NCBI RefSeq assembly: GCF_007595705.1
Contig: NZ_NISY01000001.1
Coordinates: 310,001 to 374,000, forward strand
Direction: 5' to 3'
Origin: Streptomyces sp. SAJ15
GTDB taxonomy: Bacteria > Actinomycetota > Actinomycetes > Streptomycetales > Streptomycetaceae
DNA: 64,000 bases
The notes below the pieces were generated by a model. The model searched no databases, was not told the DNA's origin, and saw only the letters and a program-made list of their open reading frames with translations. Shown here one piece after another: positions 41,931 to 52,320 of the stretch. Every line of letters begins with the position of its first letter. Position 1 is the stretch's first letter. The position numbers and the translations under genes are program-made.

Positions 41931-43760
41931 TCAGCCGAGGTCGAAGGCGTTCGGCAGCCCCAGGCGGAAGCGGGTCTCGTCATGTCGCTTGAGCCCGGCC
42001 AGCTCCGGGGGCTGGAACAGGGTCTGGACGGTGCAGGGCGTGGCGCCGGACCCGTCGGCCTTCAGCAGCGCGTTGGCCGCCGCGCGGCCCGTCTCGTTGG
42101 CGCCCTCCATGGTGGCCAGGTCCATGTCGTTGACCACGTAGTCGCCGGCGAGGAAGAGGTTGGGGACGGCGGTGTGCGCGGTGGGGCGGTTGTGCAGGGT
42201 GCCCGCCGGGTGGACCAGCAACTGCTCGTCATTGGTCGGGCGCGGCCCACCGAGGCCCTCCACGGCCGGGTCCATGAACCAGGAGTGGATCAGGTCGTCG
42301 CGCAGCACCGCGCGGCCGCTGTCGTTCAGCGCGGCCTTGATCTGCGCCCAGACCTCCTTGACGATCTCCTCCTTGGTGCACTGCTTGGCCGTCTTCCCGT
42401 ACAGGATCCCGGGCTGGTCCCACTCCGAGACGATGGTCGAGAAGCAGTCGGCCGCCGTGCCGTCGCCGTAGTCGGCGGCGAAGTCGCGGCCGGGCCACAT
42501 CTGCGCCTGACTGATGGAGGTGATCGCCCAGGGGGAGTCCAGGTAGTTGACGTGCCCGTGCACGATCGGGGTGCGCTCGCGCAGATAGAACTGGACGCCG
42601 GTCATCCAGTCCGTCATCAGCGCGTCGCAGCGGCCCAACTGCGGGTCCGCGGCGCGTAGTCGCGGCCCCCAGGTCCCCCGGGCGTGCTCCACCGGCAGGG
42701 CGCTCACGTAGTAGTCGGCGGTGACCGTGCGGCGGGTGCCGGTCGCGGCGTCCTCGACGACCGCGCCGGTGATCTGCCCACTCTCGTAGCGCAGTTCGCG
42801 CAGGGGTGAGCCGGTCTCGAAGCGCACACCGTGCGCGCGCAGGTAGCGCAGCCAGGGGTCGATCCACGCCTCGTTGGTCGGAGCGTTGAGCACCCGGTCG
42901 GGCTCGCCGTCGTTGCCGCGGCCGAGGAAGGAGAAGAGGAACGCCTCGAAGATGTGCGCCACCGTGTGGGTGCTGGCTTCCTCCGCCTTGGTGGCCACGA
43001 TGTTGCGGGTCAGCCCGATGGCCAGCAGCCGTTGGTAGTCGGCCGACATCCGCTCGGCCTTGATGTACTCCCACCAGCGGGTCCGCTCCCACTGCTCGAC
43101 GCGACGCCGCTCGCTGCTGGTCAGGTAGACGAGCAGTCGCTGGGCGAAGTAGACGACCTCGGAGGCGGGCAGTCGGAGCGTGGTGTCCAGCAGTCCGGTG
43201 AGCATCTGGAGCAGGGCGTCGGGGGTGAGCCGGGAGGGCGGAGCCTCCACCGAGCGGAAGGGGAGCCGCAGGTCCGGGCGGCCGCCCGAGCGCGCGAAGA
43301 GCTCCTCGGCCACGTCGACGAGGTTGTCCTTGCAGCCGTTGCGGTTCCCGGGGAAGGGAATGCGGCTCAGCGTCTCGGGGAGGTTCAGGTAGAAGCCGGG
43401 GAAGAACCGGAAGCCGTGCTCGCCGGGGAGCGGGAGGCGCCCGCCGCGCCCGGTGCCGGGCACATCCATGCTGCGCGCCTTGCCGCCGAGAGCGCTCTTG
43501 CGCTCGTAGACGGTGACCCGGTAGCCGCGCTCGGCCAGTTCATGGGCCGCGGTCAGCCCGGCGGTGCCGGCCCCGAAGATCGCCACCGTACGCGGGGACC
43601 GGCCCGCGCGGGGGGTGGCGGCCGTGGCCCGGGGCGCGGAGAGCGGTACCTGGGCGGCGGTCGCGACCACCCCTGCCGCTCCTGCCGTTGCGAGAAAGCT
43701 CCGCCGACTCCTCGCGTCGTCGCGGTCGGTGTGTTCGTGGTTGCCTGCGGTGATGGCCAT
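41931..43760 (-). CDS. Tat-exported FAD-dependent amine-oxidase/desaturase-like enzyme
   Basis: 609 residues. A twin-arginine signal (SRRSFLATAGAAGVVATAAQ, residues ~18-40) is followed by the FAD dinucleotide motif VAIFGAGTAGLTAAHELAER (~60) and ERKSALGGKARSM. The end (PNLFLAGDYVVNDMDLATME, then GANETGRAAANAL) is the second FAD contact of amine oxidases and phytoene-type desaturases. In overall pattern it is closest to hydroxysqualene dehydroxylase (HpnE)-like proteins, but HpnE is not normally Tat-exported, and no hopanoid genes are nearby. An oxidase acting outside the membrane is an alternative. Confidence 0.85.
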   Translation of the reverse strand: MAITAGNHEHTDRDDARSRRSFLATAGAAGVVATAAQVPLSAPRATAATPRAGRSPRTVAIFGAGTAGLTAAHELAERGYRVTVYERKSALGGKARSMDVPGTGRGGRLPLPGEHGFRFFPGFYLNLPETLSRIPFPGNRNGCKDNLVDVAEELFARSGGRPDLRLPFRSVEAPPSRLTPDALLQMLTGLLDTTLRLPASEVVYFAQRLLVYLTSSERRRVEQWERTRWWEYIKAERMSADYQRLLAIGLTRNIVATKAEEASTHTVAHIFEAFLFSFLGRGNDGEPDRVLNAPTNEAWIDPWLRYLRAHGVRFETGSPLRELRYESGQITGAVVEDAATGTRRTVTADYYVSALPVEHARGTWGPRLRAADPQLGRCDALMTDWMTGVQFYLRERTPIVHGHVNYLDSPWAITSISQAQMWPGRDFAADYGDGTAADCFSTIVSEWDQPGILYGKTAKQCTKEEIVKEVWAQIKAALNDSGRAVLRDDLIHSWFMDPAVEGLGGPRPTNDEQLLVHPAGTLHNRPTAHTAVPNLFLAGDYVVNDMDLATMEGANETGRAAANALLKADGSGATPCTVQTLFQPPELAGLKRHDETRFRLGLPNAFDLG

Positions 43761-44039
43761 GGAGCCCCCTGGTGCCCGTTGAGACGGTCGCGTTGGTCAT
43801 GTCCATGAAGCGCGGCGAAGTGTAGGAGCGCCGCCGTCAAGGAGGAAGGAGTGAAGCGAAAGCCGTTGCGGGGAAGGCCGGGACGGAAGCCGTCCGAGGG
43901 GTCGGGGCTCGGGGATCGGGCTCGGCGTGCGGAAGGAGTCCGAGGGTCGGTTCGGGGGCCGGGAGGCTGTCGGGGGGAGTGAGGTCGCGGAGCAGCCGAG
44001 GGCCTTAAACCTAGATTCGAACGTACCGTCCAGCGTTTC

Positions 44040-44274
44040 TCCAGCAGGCGGTGGATGTCCTCCTAGCGGTGGCGGGTGCGCCGCTCCAACACCACCGACG
44101 TGTCGTCCGACGCGGCCCCCGGTGTCCCGTCCGCCGCCAGCTCCGCCCGGTCCGTCGGTGCGCCATCACCCGGTAGGTCGGCCCTCCGGCCTCCTGACGC
44201 AACTTGCGCGGCTCGTAGGCGAAGCGCTGAACCGGACCCGCGCTCGGATCCACCGGCCTCTCACGGCGGCCCAC
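44040..44274 (-). pseudogene. Truncated start of an HTH/nSTAND-type regulator
   Basis: A GTG at 44274 with GGGGAGA upstream begins a peptide (VGRRERPVDPSAGP, then VQRFAYEPRKLRQEAGGPTY, RVMA) matching the first ~35 residues of Streptomyces HTH proteins that continue into nSTAND/WD40 domains. After that the frame turns into Arg/Trp-rich nonsense. From about 44155 another frame looks coding (DRAELAADGTPGAASDDTSV, then VLERRTRHR) but meets a stop and resumes as EDIHRLLEKRW. I read this as a deletion remnant joining the two ends of one or two lost genes. The flanks 43761-44039 and 44275-44479 show no gene. Confidence 0.6.
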
Positions 44275-44479
44275 CCGTTCTCCCCTTTTGTCCCTCACTT
44301 GTTGCCCTGCTCCCCCTCGCACCCCCGGCCACCAGCGCTTTCGTCATTGTTCAGTGCTTCGGAAGACGGCTGCTGAACAACCGTACAGCCGCTGGAATGG
44401 CGGAGCGGTCGCGCCGCAGCGCCCCCGCGGGGAGGAGCGCACGGGCCCGTCCGCTGACGTCTACGTGAAAGGCAGCAAC

Positions 44480-45682
44480 GTGAAAAAGATGATCCGTACC
44501 CGCGGGGTCCGCGGTGCCATGGCGGCGTGTGCCGCGTTGACGCTGGCCGCGAGCGCGGCGCCGGCGTTCGCGACCGCGGCCCCGTCCACTCCGTCCGGGG
44601 CCTCGCCGCACGCCTCCGGGTGGAGCGAGTCGAAGGTGACGCCGGGCAACGCCACGCTCAGCGCCACCACCCGGCCTGACGCGCACACCACGTGGGTGGC
44701 GGGCATGCGGTTCGTCCCCAAGGGGGAGAACGACTTCGTGTTCGCGCCCACCTTGTGGGAGCGCGACGAACGGAAGGGCCCCGGCTGGAAGCAGGTGCGG
44801 ACCGCGCCCATGCCCCTGTCCTACGACGTCCGGTTCAACGACGTCGACGCCTCCTCGCCGCGCAACGCCGTGCTGGGCGGCGACTACACCGACCAAGCCG
44901 GCGGCGTGGTGACCCAGCTCTGGAACGGCAAGGCGTGGAAGTCCGCTGTCGCTCTGGTGCCCCGGGGGACCATCAACGGCGGGATCCTCTCCGTCGGCAC
45001 CCGCGCTCCCGGCGACGCCTGGGGAGTGGGCTGGGCGCAGGTCGGCCCCCGTCAAGACGGGATGATCTGGCACTGGGACGGCACCCGCTGGAAGGCGCAG
45101 AAGCTGCCGGACATCGGTGAGGGGGACAAGGGCGGCTGGGGACTGGACGGCGTCGCCGTGCTTGCCGACGACGACGTGTGGGCCGTGGGCAGCACGGGCT
45201 TCCCCGAGCCCGAGAAGCCGGTGCTGCTGCACTACGACGGCAAGAGCTGGAGCAAGGTCGCCGTTCCCGGCGTCGGTGCCGCGCGCGCAGGGCTGAAAAC
45301 GGTCGCCGCCGGACCGGACGGTCAGGTGTGGGCCGTGGGTAAGAGCCAAGCTCCTGACGGCTCCTCACGGGCGCTGGCGCTGCGCTACGACGGCAAGAAG
45401 TGGACCAACGTCCCGCTGCCGAAGGGGACCAGGGGACTTGCATCGGTCACCATCAGCCAGGGTGACCCCGTCGTCCTGGTGGCAAAGACGAAGCACGCCG
45501 GCAGCACCGTGCTCCGCCGCACCGGCGGAAAGTGGGTGCCCATGAACCTCCCGGGTGGTGCCGAGCGGTTCGGCGGGGACGACATCACGGCCTCGGGCCG
45601 GACCATCGACATCCCCGGCAATCACCCGGCCAAGGGCTCGCAGTGGGTGGGGCCCGGCTCGGTGCTGACCGCGCGCCGGTAA
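44480..45682 (+). CDS. Secreted propeller-like protein
   Basis: 400 residues from GTG 44480 (GAAAGG upstream; ATG 44489 possible). Signal peptide: VKKMIRTRGVRGAMAACAAL and a cleavage site near AFA-TAA. The mature part has about six repeats of a Trp-rich blade: APTLWERDERKGPGWKQV, TQLWNGKAWKSAVALVP, GMIWHWDGTRWKAQKLPD, VLLHYDGKSWSKVAVPG, ALRYDGKKWTNVPLPKG. Each ends W-x-x-V-P or similar, with AWGVGWAQ or VWAVGxS between. This suggests a beta-propeller in the cell envelope or medium. No active-site residues are visible; role unknown. Confidence 0.82.
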   Translation: MKKMIRTRGVRGAMAACAALTLAASAAPAFATAAPSTPSGASPHASGWSESKVTPGNATLSATTRPDAHTTWVAGMRFVPKGENDFVFAPTLWERDERKGPGWKQVRTAPMPLSYDVRFNDVDASSPRNAVLGGDYTDQAGGVVTQLWNGKAWKSAVALVPRGTINGGILSVGTRAPGDAWGVGWAQVGPRQDGMIWHWDGTRWKAQKLPDIGEGDKGGWGLDGVAVLADDDVWAVGSTGFPEPEKPVLLHYDGKSWSKVAVPGVGAARAGLKTVAAGPDGQVWAVGKSQAPDGSSRALALRYDGKKWTNVPLPKGTRGLASVTISQGDPVVLVAKTKHAGSTVLRRTGGKWVPMNLPGGAERFGGDDITASGRTIDIPGNHPAKGSQWVGPGSVLTARR

Positions 45683-45695
45683 CCGCGCGCGAGAG

Positions 45696-45723
45696 GGGGA
45701 TGGGCCGATGGAGGCCCATCCCC
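45696..45723 (+). terminator. Stem-loop terminator
   Basis: Perfect 11-bp stem (GGGGATGGGCC / GGCCCATCCCC) with a GATGGA loop, starting 14 bases after the propeller gene's stop. It likely ends that transcript. Confidence 0.85.
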
Positions 45724-45856
45724 TTCCGTCGATCCCGGGCAACCTGGGGACGGTCCGGCAGGTCCTCACCGGACGCATAGCCGGATCGCAGGCAGAGGCT
45801 CGGTCACGCGATCCGCCTCACCACATAGGACACGGTCTTAGGGGGCTGGCGGGAGA

Positions 45857-45958
45857 GTCGGCGGTGGAAAGGAGCCGGTGACCTCGGAGGGTCGGCGGTT
45901 GAAGGGAGCCGGTGACCTCGGAGGGGCGGCGGTCGAAGGGAACCGGTGACCTCGAAGA
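45857..45958. repeat. 34-bp minisatellite, three copies
   Basis: Three imperfect tandem copies start at 45857, 45891 and 45925; the shared core is GGAGCCGGTGACCTCGGAGG. It lies in the 362-bp spacer 45683-46044 between two convergent genes, which has no gene of its own. Confidence 0.85.
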
Positions 45959-46044
45959 GCCGTCTGGGGAGGTCGGCCAACCGAGGGAAGGCCGGCGGCC
46001 GAGGCGGAGCCGCCGGCCGAGGGGCCCGGCGCGCCCGGGAGGGG

Positions 46045-47922
<1,878 letters not shown>

Positions 47923-48019
47923 GCGGGCAATTCTATGAGGGGGGTACGACAGCGCGTCCGGCGTTTGCCCGAGGTGGCGGGGGCCGGGTGGGGCGGGGTG
48001 GCCCCCGGGGCGCCGCGCG

Positions 48020-48727
48020 TCACCCACGGGCGCGGCCGGGGGCGTGGTGTGCGGGCTCCGTGGCCGGGTCGGACTCCGCCGGGTCGGGACGCGCGGCCGG
48101 GTCGGGGCCCGGTCCGGCCATGCGGCGGATGACGCGGCGCAGCTGGTCGGCGTAGCGCTCCCGGAACTCGCGGGAGTCGGGGTCGAGGCCGTAGATGCGG
48201 CCCACCGCGTGCCGCATCGCGACGGGGGCCGCGACCAGGGCGTAGCACATCAGCATCACGGCCTCGGGCTCGAACTCGTCGGCGAGCTCGCCCGCCGCCT
48301 GCCGACGCCGCAGGTCGGACAGGTCCTCGCGGTCCTCGCCCCCCTCGCTCCCCGCCTCGTCGGTGAGCGACCGCCAGACGTGAAGCCGGGTGCCGCGTGG
48401 ATCGGCGAACGCGTCGTCGAGGTAGCGCAGGACGAGTTCGTCCAGGGGAACGGAGGACTCGTTGAAGGTCGCCTCGTGTGCCAGCCACTGGCGGCCCAGT
48501 TCGACGTAGAGCCCCTCCTTGCCGCCGAAGTAGTAGTTGATCAGCTGCTTGTTGAGGCCGGCCCGATCGGCGATGTCCTGCACCCGGGCGCCCGCGAACC
48601 CCTTCGAGGCGAACTCGTCCTTGGCGGCCTCCAGCAGCAGCCGCCGGGAGCGCTCGGCGTCGAGCTTTCGGGCGTCGGGGGCTGGGGCGCGGCGGGGGCG
48701 CTTGGGCGTCTCGGGCATCTCGCTCAC
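48020..48727 (-). CDS. TetR family transcriptional regulator
   Basis: 235 residues. DNA-binding part at ~25-75: [20 protein letters not shown], then [20 protein letters not shown] and [12 protein letters not shown]. The ligand half is helical with a variable end; the last ~25 residues are Pro/Asp/Ala-rich. Start GTG 48727. It is divergent from the NmrA-like gene at 48857 across a spacer carrying a perfect 20-bp palindrome, so autoregulation and control of that gene are likely. Confidence 0.93.
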   Translation of the reverse strand: MSEMPETPKRPRRAPAPDARKLDAERSRRLLLEAAKDEFASKGFAGARVQDIADRAGLNKQLINYYFGGKEGLYVELGRQWLAHEATFNESSVPLDELVLRYLDDAFADPRGTRLHVWRSLTDEAGSEGGEDREDLSDLRRRQAAGELADEFEPEAVMLMCYALVAAPVAMRHAVGRIYGLDPDSREFRERYADQLRRVIRRMAGPGPDPAARPDPAESDPATEPAHHAPGRARG

Positions 48728-48770
48728 GGGTTCAGACTAGCCCGGCGTCCGCCCTCTTATCCATATGGCT

Positions 48771-48799
48771 GGTTGACAAGTTCAACCGGATGGTTGAAC
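48771..48799. promoter_or_regulatory. TetR operator over a -35 box
   Basis: GTTCAACCGGATGGTTGAAC (48780-48799) is a perfect palindrome with 8-bp arms. A third half-site, GGTTGA at 48771, precedes it, so half-sites alternate. TTGACA (48773-48778), a consensus -35 for the rightward gene, lies within the site. Confidence 0.7.
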
Positions 48800-48856
48800 C
48801 TGGTGGAGGATCAAGAGCGTGGCAAGACGAAGCAGCGAAAGACGAGGAGTGACGTC

Positions 48857-49678
48857 GTGATCGTGGTGACCGGAGCTACCGGAAACGTCGGCCGGTATGT
48901 GGTGGACGAGCTGGTCGAGGCGGGGGCGAAGATCTGCGCGCTGACCCGCGATCCCGAGGTGGCGCGGATGCCCGCCGGGGTGCGGGTGGCGCGCCCCGGC
49001 GACCTGCCGTTCGACGGCGTCACGGCCGTCTTCCTCAACCCCGTCGTGCTGTGGGGCAGCGGCCCGGAGGAGTTCCTCCGCCAGGCCGTCTGGCACGGCG
49101 TGCGGCGCATCGTGACCCTCTCCTCCGCCGCGGTGGTGGAGGCCGGGCCGGGGAACCAGATCGGTGAACACCATCGCGCGTTGGAGGTCGCCATCGAGGC
49201 CACCGGCCTGGAGTGGACGCATCTGCGACCTGGGGCCTTCGCCTCCAACGCCGGGCAGTGGGCGGGCCAGATCCGTGCCGGGGACGTGGTGCGCGGTCCG
49301 TATGCCGAGGCCCAGCTCGCCCCCATCCACGAGGCCGACATCGCGGCGGTCGCCGCCCGCGCCCTGCTCGCCGACGACCTCGTCGGCCGCACGCCGGTCC
49401 TCAGCGGGCCCCAGTCGATCACCCAGGCCGAGCAGGTCCGCATCATCGGCGAGGCCATCGGGCGTCCGCTGCGCTATGAGGAGCTCAGTCGGGAGGCCGC
49501 CCGCGAGGCGATGACCGGCGGGCATGTGTCGGCGGAGATCGCGGACTCGCTGCTCACCATGTTCGCCGCGTCCGTCGGTCGCCCGGCCGAGATCTCCCCG
49601 GAGACCGAGCGGATCACGGGCCGCCCGGGGCGCACCTTCGCTCAGTGGGCCGCCGACCATGCGGCTGACTTCTCCTGA
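48857..49678 (+). CDS. NmrA-like NAD(P)-binding protein
   Basis: 273 residues from GTG 48857, with GAGGAG seven bases upstream. Rossmann start VIVVTGATGNVGRYVVDELV; RRIVTLSSAAVVEAGPGNQI and HHRALEVAIEATGLEWTHLR are typical of atypical SDRs of the NmrA/QOR2 kind, which lack the usual YxxxK and sense or use NAD(P)H. Overall resembles NAD(P)H:quinone-type and nitrogen-metabolite-repressor-type proteins. Controlled by the divergent TetR, probably inducible by a small electrophile or drug. Confidence 0.88.
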   Translation: MIVVTGATGNVGRYVVDELVEAGAKICALTRDPEVARMPAGVRVARPGDLPFDGVTAVFLNPVVLWGSGPEEFLRQAVWHGVRRIVTLSSAAVVEAGPGNQIGEHHRALEVAIEATGLEWTHLRPGAFASNAGQWAGQIRAGDVVRGPYAEAQLAPIHEADIAAVAARALLADDLVGRTPVLSGPQSITQAEQVRIIGEAIGRPLRYEELSREAAREAMTGGHVSAEIADSLLTMFAASVGRPAEISPETERITGRPGRTFAQWAADHAADFS

Positions 49679-50330
49679 CCGGCCGTCCGCCGCCCGGCGG
49701 TCGGCGCCGGTCCCCGTCGCGGCCTGCGGCGGGCCCGCCGCCGGTCCCTCCGTGCCGGGCCGTCCGGAGATGCCCGCCGTGTGCGGTGTGCCGGGCCCGT
49801 CTGGTCCGCCTGGCCGGTGCGGCTCGCCAGGCGCCCTCTGTCGGACAGGGCCGCCGTCCTGTACGCCGGGACCACAGGCGTCCGGCGCCCTCGGTCGGCC
49901 AGGGTCGCCGCCCCGTACTCCGGGTGGACGGGGCCGGATCGGCTCGGCCGGGGCGTCTGGCCTGGCCGGTCCGCCCGGTCGGTTCGGTCCGGCCATCCGA
50001 GTCGGTCTGCCCGACCTCCTTGGTCGGCCCGGTGTCCGCAGTCGGCCTGATGCCCATGGCCGGCCCGGTGCCCATGATCGGCCCGGTGGGCTTGGCCTCC
50101 CTGGGTGGCCCGGCGCGCCACGCTCGCCTGGCCCGCTCGGTACGCCCGGTATGCCACGCACGCCTGGCCCGCTCGGCTCGGCCGGCGCATCTGGTCGGGC
50201 CGGTCCGCCCGGTCGGTCGGCCGCTCCAAGCGGCCTACCCGCTCCCATCGGCCCGCCCGCTCCCAGCGGTCCGCCCGGTTGGGATGGTCCGCGCGGGGCG
50301 CCGTCACCCGGTTCGCCCGAGCGGGGTGGT
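49679..50330. repeat. Degenerate GGTCGG/GGTCCG repeat field
   Basis: 652 bp between convergent genes made of many variants of GGTCGGxCCGxCCGG in imperfect register. In one frame it reads as a Gly-x-y collagen-like string, in the opposite strand as RADRP/GHRAG repeats, but no start, ribosome site or stop defines a gene in either, and the collagen frame runs on antisense to ku. Confidence 0.65.
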
Positions 50331-51377
50331 CTAGGACGCCGCCTTCGGCTTGCGTCGAGCCGCGGTCTTCTTGGCGGCGGCCGTCTTCTTCGCGCGGCCC
50401 GAGGCCGTGCCACCCGAGGCCGCGCGCTTCTTCGCGGCGGAGCCGGCGGCGCGGCCGCCGGTGGCCTTCTTCGCCGTGGACGCCGCCTTCTTCGTCGCGG
50501 CGGGCTTCTTCTCCGCGGCGGCCTCCTTGCGGCCGCGGCCGCGCAGCGGGGTGACCGTCGCCTCGGTCTCGCCCGCCACCTCCTCGCCCTCCTCACCCCG
50601 GGCCTTCCGGGCCGAGCGGACGCTGTCCTGGAGGGCCGCCATGAGGTCGACCACCTTGCCGGTGGGGGCCGGCGCCTCGCCCAGCTCGGCCGCCGGGGTG
50701 GCCCCCGCGACCTTCGCCGCGACGAGTTCCTCCAACGCCTCGTGGTACTCGTCGTGCAGCGAGTCCATGTCCACCTCGCCGAGGGTGTCCATCAGGGTGT
50801 CGGCGAGATCGAGTTCCGCGTCCTTCACCGTCACCTTCGCCTGCGGGGCCAGGCCGGTGGCGTCCCGGATCTCGTCCGGCCACAGCAGCCGGTGCATGGC
50901 GATGGTGTCGCCCACCACGCGCAGCATGCCCAGCCGCTCCCGTCCCCGGTGGACGTACTTGGTGATGGCGACCTTCTCGCTGCGCTTGAGCGCCTCGCGC
51001 AGCAGGACATAGGGCTTGGCCGACGTGGTCCCGTGGGCGCCGAGGTAGTAGGCGTCACCCATCTGGAGGGGGTCGATCTGGCTCGCCGGGACGAACGCCT
51101 CGATCTCCAGGGAATGGGTGGTGGGCAGCGGCAGCGCGGCGAGGTCGTCGTCGGTGATCGGGATCAGGCTGCCGTCGGCGTCCTCGTACGCCTTGCCGAT
51201 CTCGGCCGAGTCGACGGTCTCGTCCTCCAGTTCGCATACCTTGCGGTAGCGGATGCGGCCGTTGTCGGTGGTGTGGATCTGCCGGAAGGAGACCGCGTGG
51301 TCCTCCGTGGCCGGGTACATCTTGATCGGGATGCTGACCAGGCCGAAGGAAATGGCCCCATTCCAGATAGATCGCAT
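50331..51377 (-). CDS. ku: NHEJ DNA end-binding protein Ku
   Basis: 348 residues from ATG 51377 (GAAGGGA seven bases upstream). Ku core: MRSIWNGAISFGLVSIPIKM, then EDHAVSFRQIH and RYRKVCELEDE. The beta-barrel ring ends about residue 250 and is followed by a ~90-residue Lys/Ala-rich tail (AKKTAAAKKTAARRKPKAAS at the end) that binds DNA and extends the usual Ku, as in other Streptomyces. It forms a homodimer on broken ends and recruits LigD-type enzymes. Divergent from the polymerase gene at 51427, with a 13-bp palindrome between. Confidence 0.96.
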   Translation of the reverse strand: MRSIWNGAISFGLVSIPIKMYPATEDHAVSFRQIHTTDNGRIRYRKVCELEDETVDSAEIGKAYEDADGSLIPITDDDLAALPLPTTHSLEIEAFVPASQIDPLQMGDAYYLGAHGTTSAKPYVLLREALKRSEKVAITKYVHRGRERLGMLRVVGDTIAMHRLLWPDEIRDATGLAPQAKVTVKDAELDLADTLMDTLGEVDMDSLHDEYHEALEELVAAKVAGATPAAELGEAPAPTGKVVDLMAALQDSVRSARKARGEEGEEVAGETEATVTPLRGRGRKEAAAEKKPAATKKAASTAKKATGGRAAGSAAKKRAASGGTASGRAKKTAAAKKTAARRKPKAAS

Positions 51378-51410
51378 AGATGGTCCCTTCAAATCCTTCA
51401 GGTCCCTTTT

Positions 51411-51423
51411 ATGAGATTCTCAT
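51411..51423. promoter_or_regulatory. Palindrome ATGAGATTCTCAT in the ku/pol spacer
   Basis: Perfect 6-bp arms around a single T, lying 33 bp from the ku start and three bases from the polymerase start. Candidate shared operator for the NHEJ genes; binding protein unknown. Confidence 0.4.
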
Positions 51424-51426
51424 CGT

Positions 51427-52320
51427 ATGTCGCCGATCACAGAGGTGGAGGGGCGACGGGTCGTCCTGCGCAATCTCGACAAGGTCATCTATCCGGCCAG
51501 CGGCACCACCAAGGGCGAGCTGCTGCACTACATCGCGGCGACCGCCGAGGTGCTTCTCCCACATGTGCAAGGTCGCCCGGTGGCGTTCCTGCGCTACCCC
51601 GACGGGCCGGACGGCCAACTGTTCTTCACCAAGAACCCGCCCCCGGGCATCCCCGACTGGGTGCGCACCGCCGAGGTCCCCCGCTCCGAGGGCGAGACCG
51701 CGCGACAGGTGCTCATCCAGGACCTGCCCACCCTGATGTGGGCGGCCAACCTGGTGGTCGAGTTGCACGTCCCCATGTGGCGGATCGACGACGGACACGC
51801 CCTCGCGGACCGGATCGTCTTCGATCTGGACCCCGGTCCGCCGGCGACCATCGTGGACTGCTGCGCCGTGGCCGTGTGGCTGCGCGAGCGGCTGGCCGCC
51901 GACGGTCTGGACGCCTGCGCCAAGACCAGCGGCTCCAAGGGGCTGCACCTGCTGGCGCCGCTGCGACCGACGCCGTCACGGGAGGTCAGCGCCTATGCCA
52001 AACGGCTGGCGATCGAGGCGTCGCAGGCGCTGCCCGGCCTGGCGCTGTACCAGATGAAGCGCTCGCTGCGGCCGGGGAAGGTCTTCGTCGACTTCAGCCA
52101 GAACGCCGCGGCGAAGACCACCGCCGCCCCGTACACCGCGCGGGCCCGCGCGCGGCCCACCGTCTCGGCACCGGTCACCTGGGAGGAGGTGGTCGGCTGT
52201 CGGCGCCCGGAGCGGTTGGAGTTCACCATCGACGACATGGCCGGGCGCCTGGAGCTCCACGGCGACCTGCTGGGCCCGCTGCTGGACGCCCGCCGCGCGG
52301 GCGCGGTGCCGGCGCCGTGA
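51427..52320 (+). CDS. LigD-type NHEJ polymerase domain protein
   Basis: 297 residues, a stand-alone primase-polymerase of the LigD POL type: VVLRNLDKVIYPASGTTKGE at the start, LRYPDGPDGQLFFTKNPPPG, the catalytic acidic pair in RIVFDLDPGPP, and TSGSKGLHLLAPL, the nucleotide-binding Ser/His loop. It adds ribonucleotides and aligns ends with Ku. There is no nuclease or ligase domain attached. The ATG has no ribosome site and may be leaderless. Its stop overlaps the GTG of the ligase gene (GTGA). Confidence 0.94.
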   Translation: MSPITEVEGRRVVLRNLDKVIYPASGTTKGELLHYIAATAEVLLPHVQGRPVAFLRYPDGPDGQLFFTKNPPPGIPDWVRTAEVPRSEGETARQVLIQDLPTLMWAANLVVELHVPMWRIDDGHALADRIVFDLDPGPPATIVDCCAVAVWLRERLAADGLDACAKTSGSKGLHLLAPLRPTPSREVSAYAKRLAIEASQALPGLALYQMKRSLRPGKVFVDFSQNAAAKTTAAPYTARARARPTVSAPVTWEEVVGCRRPERLEFTIDDMAGRLELHGDLLGPLLDARRAGAVPAP

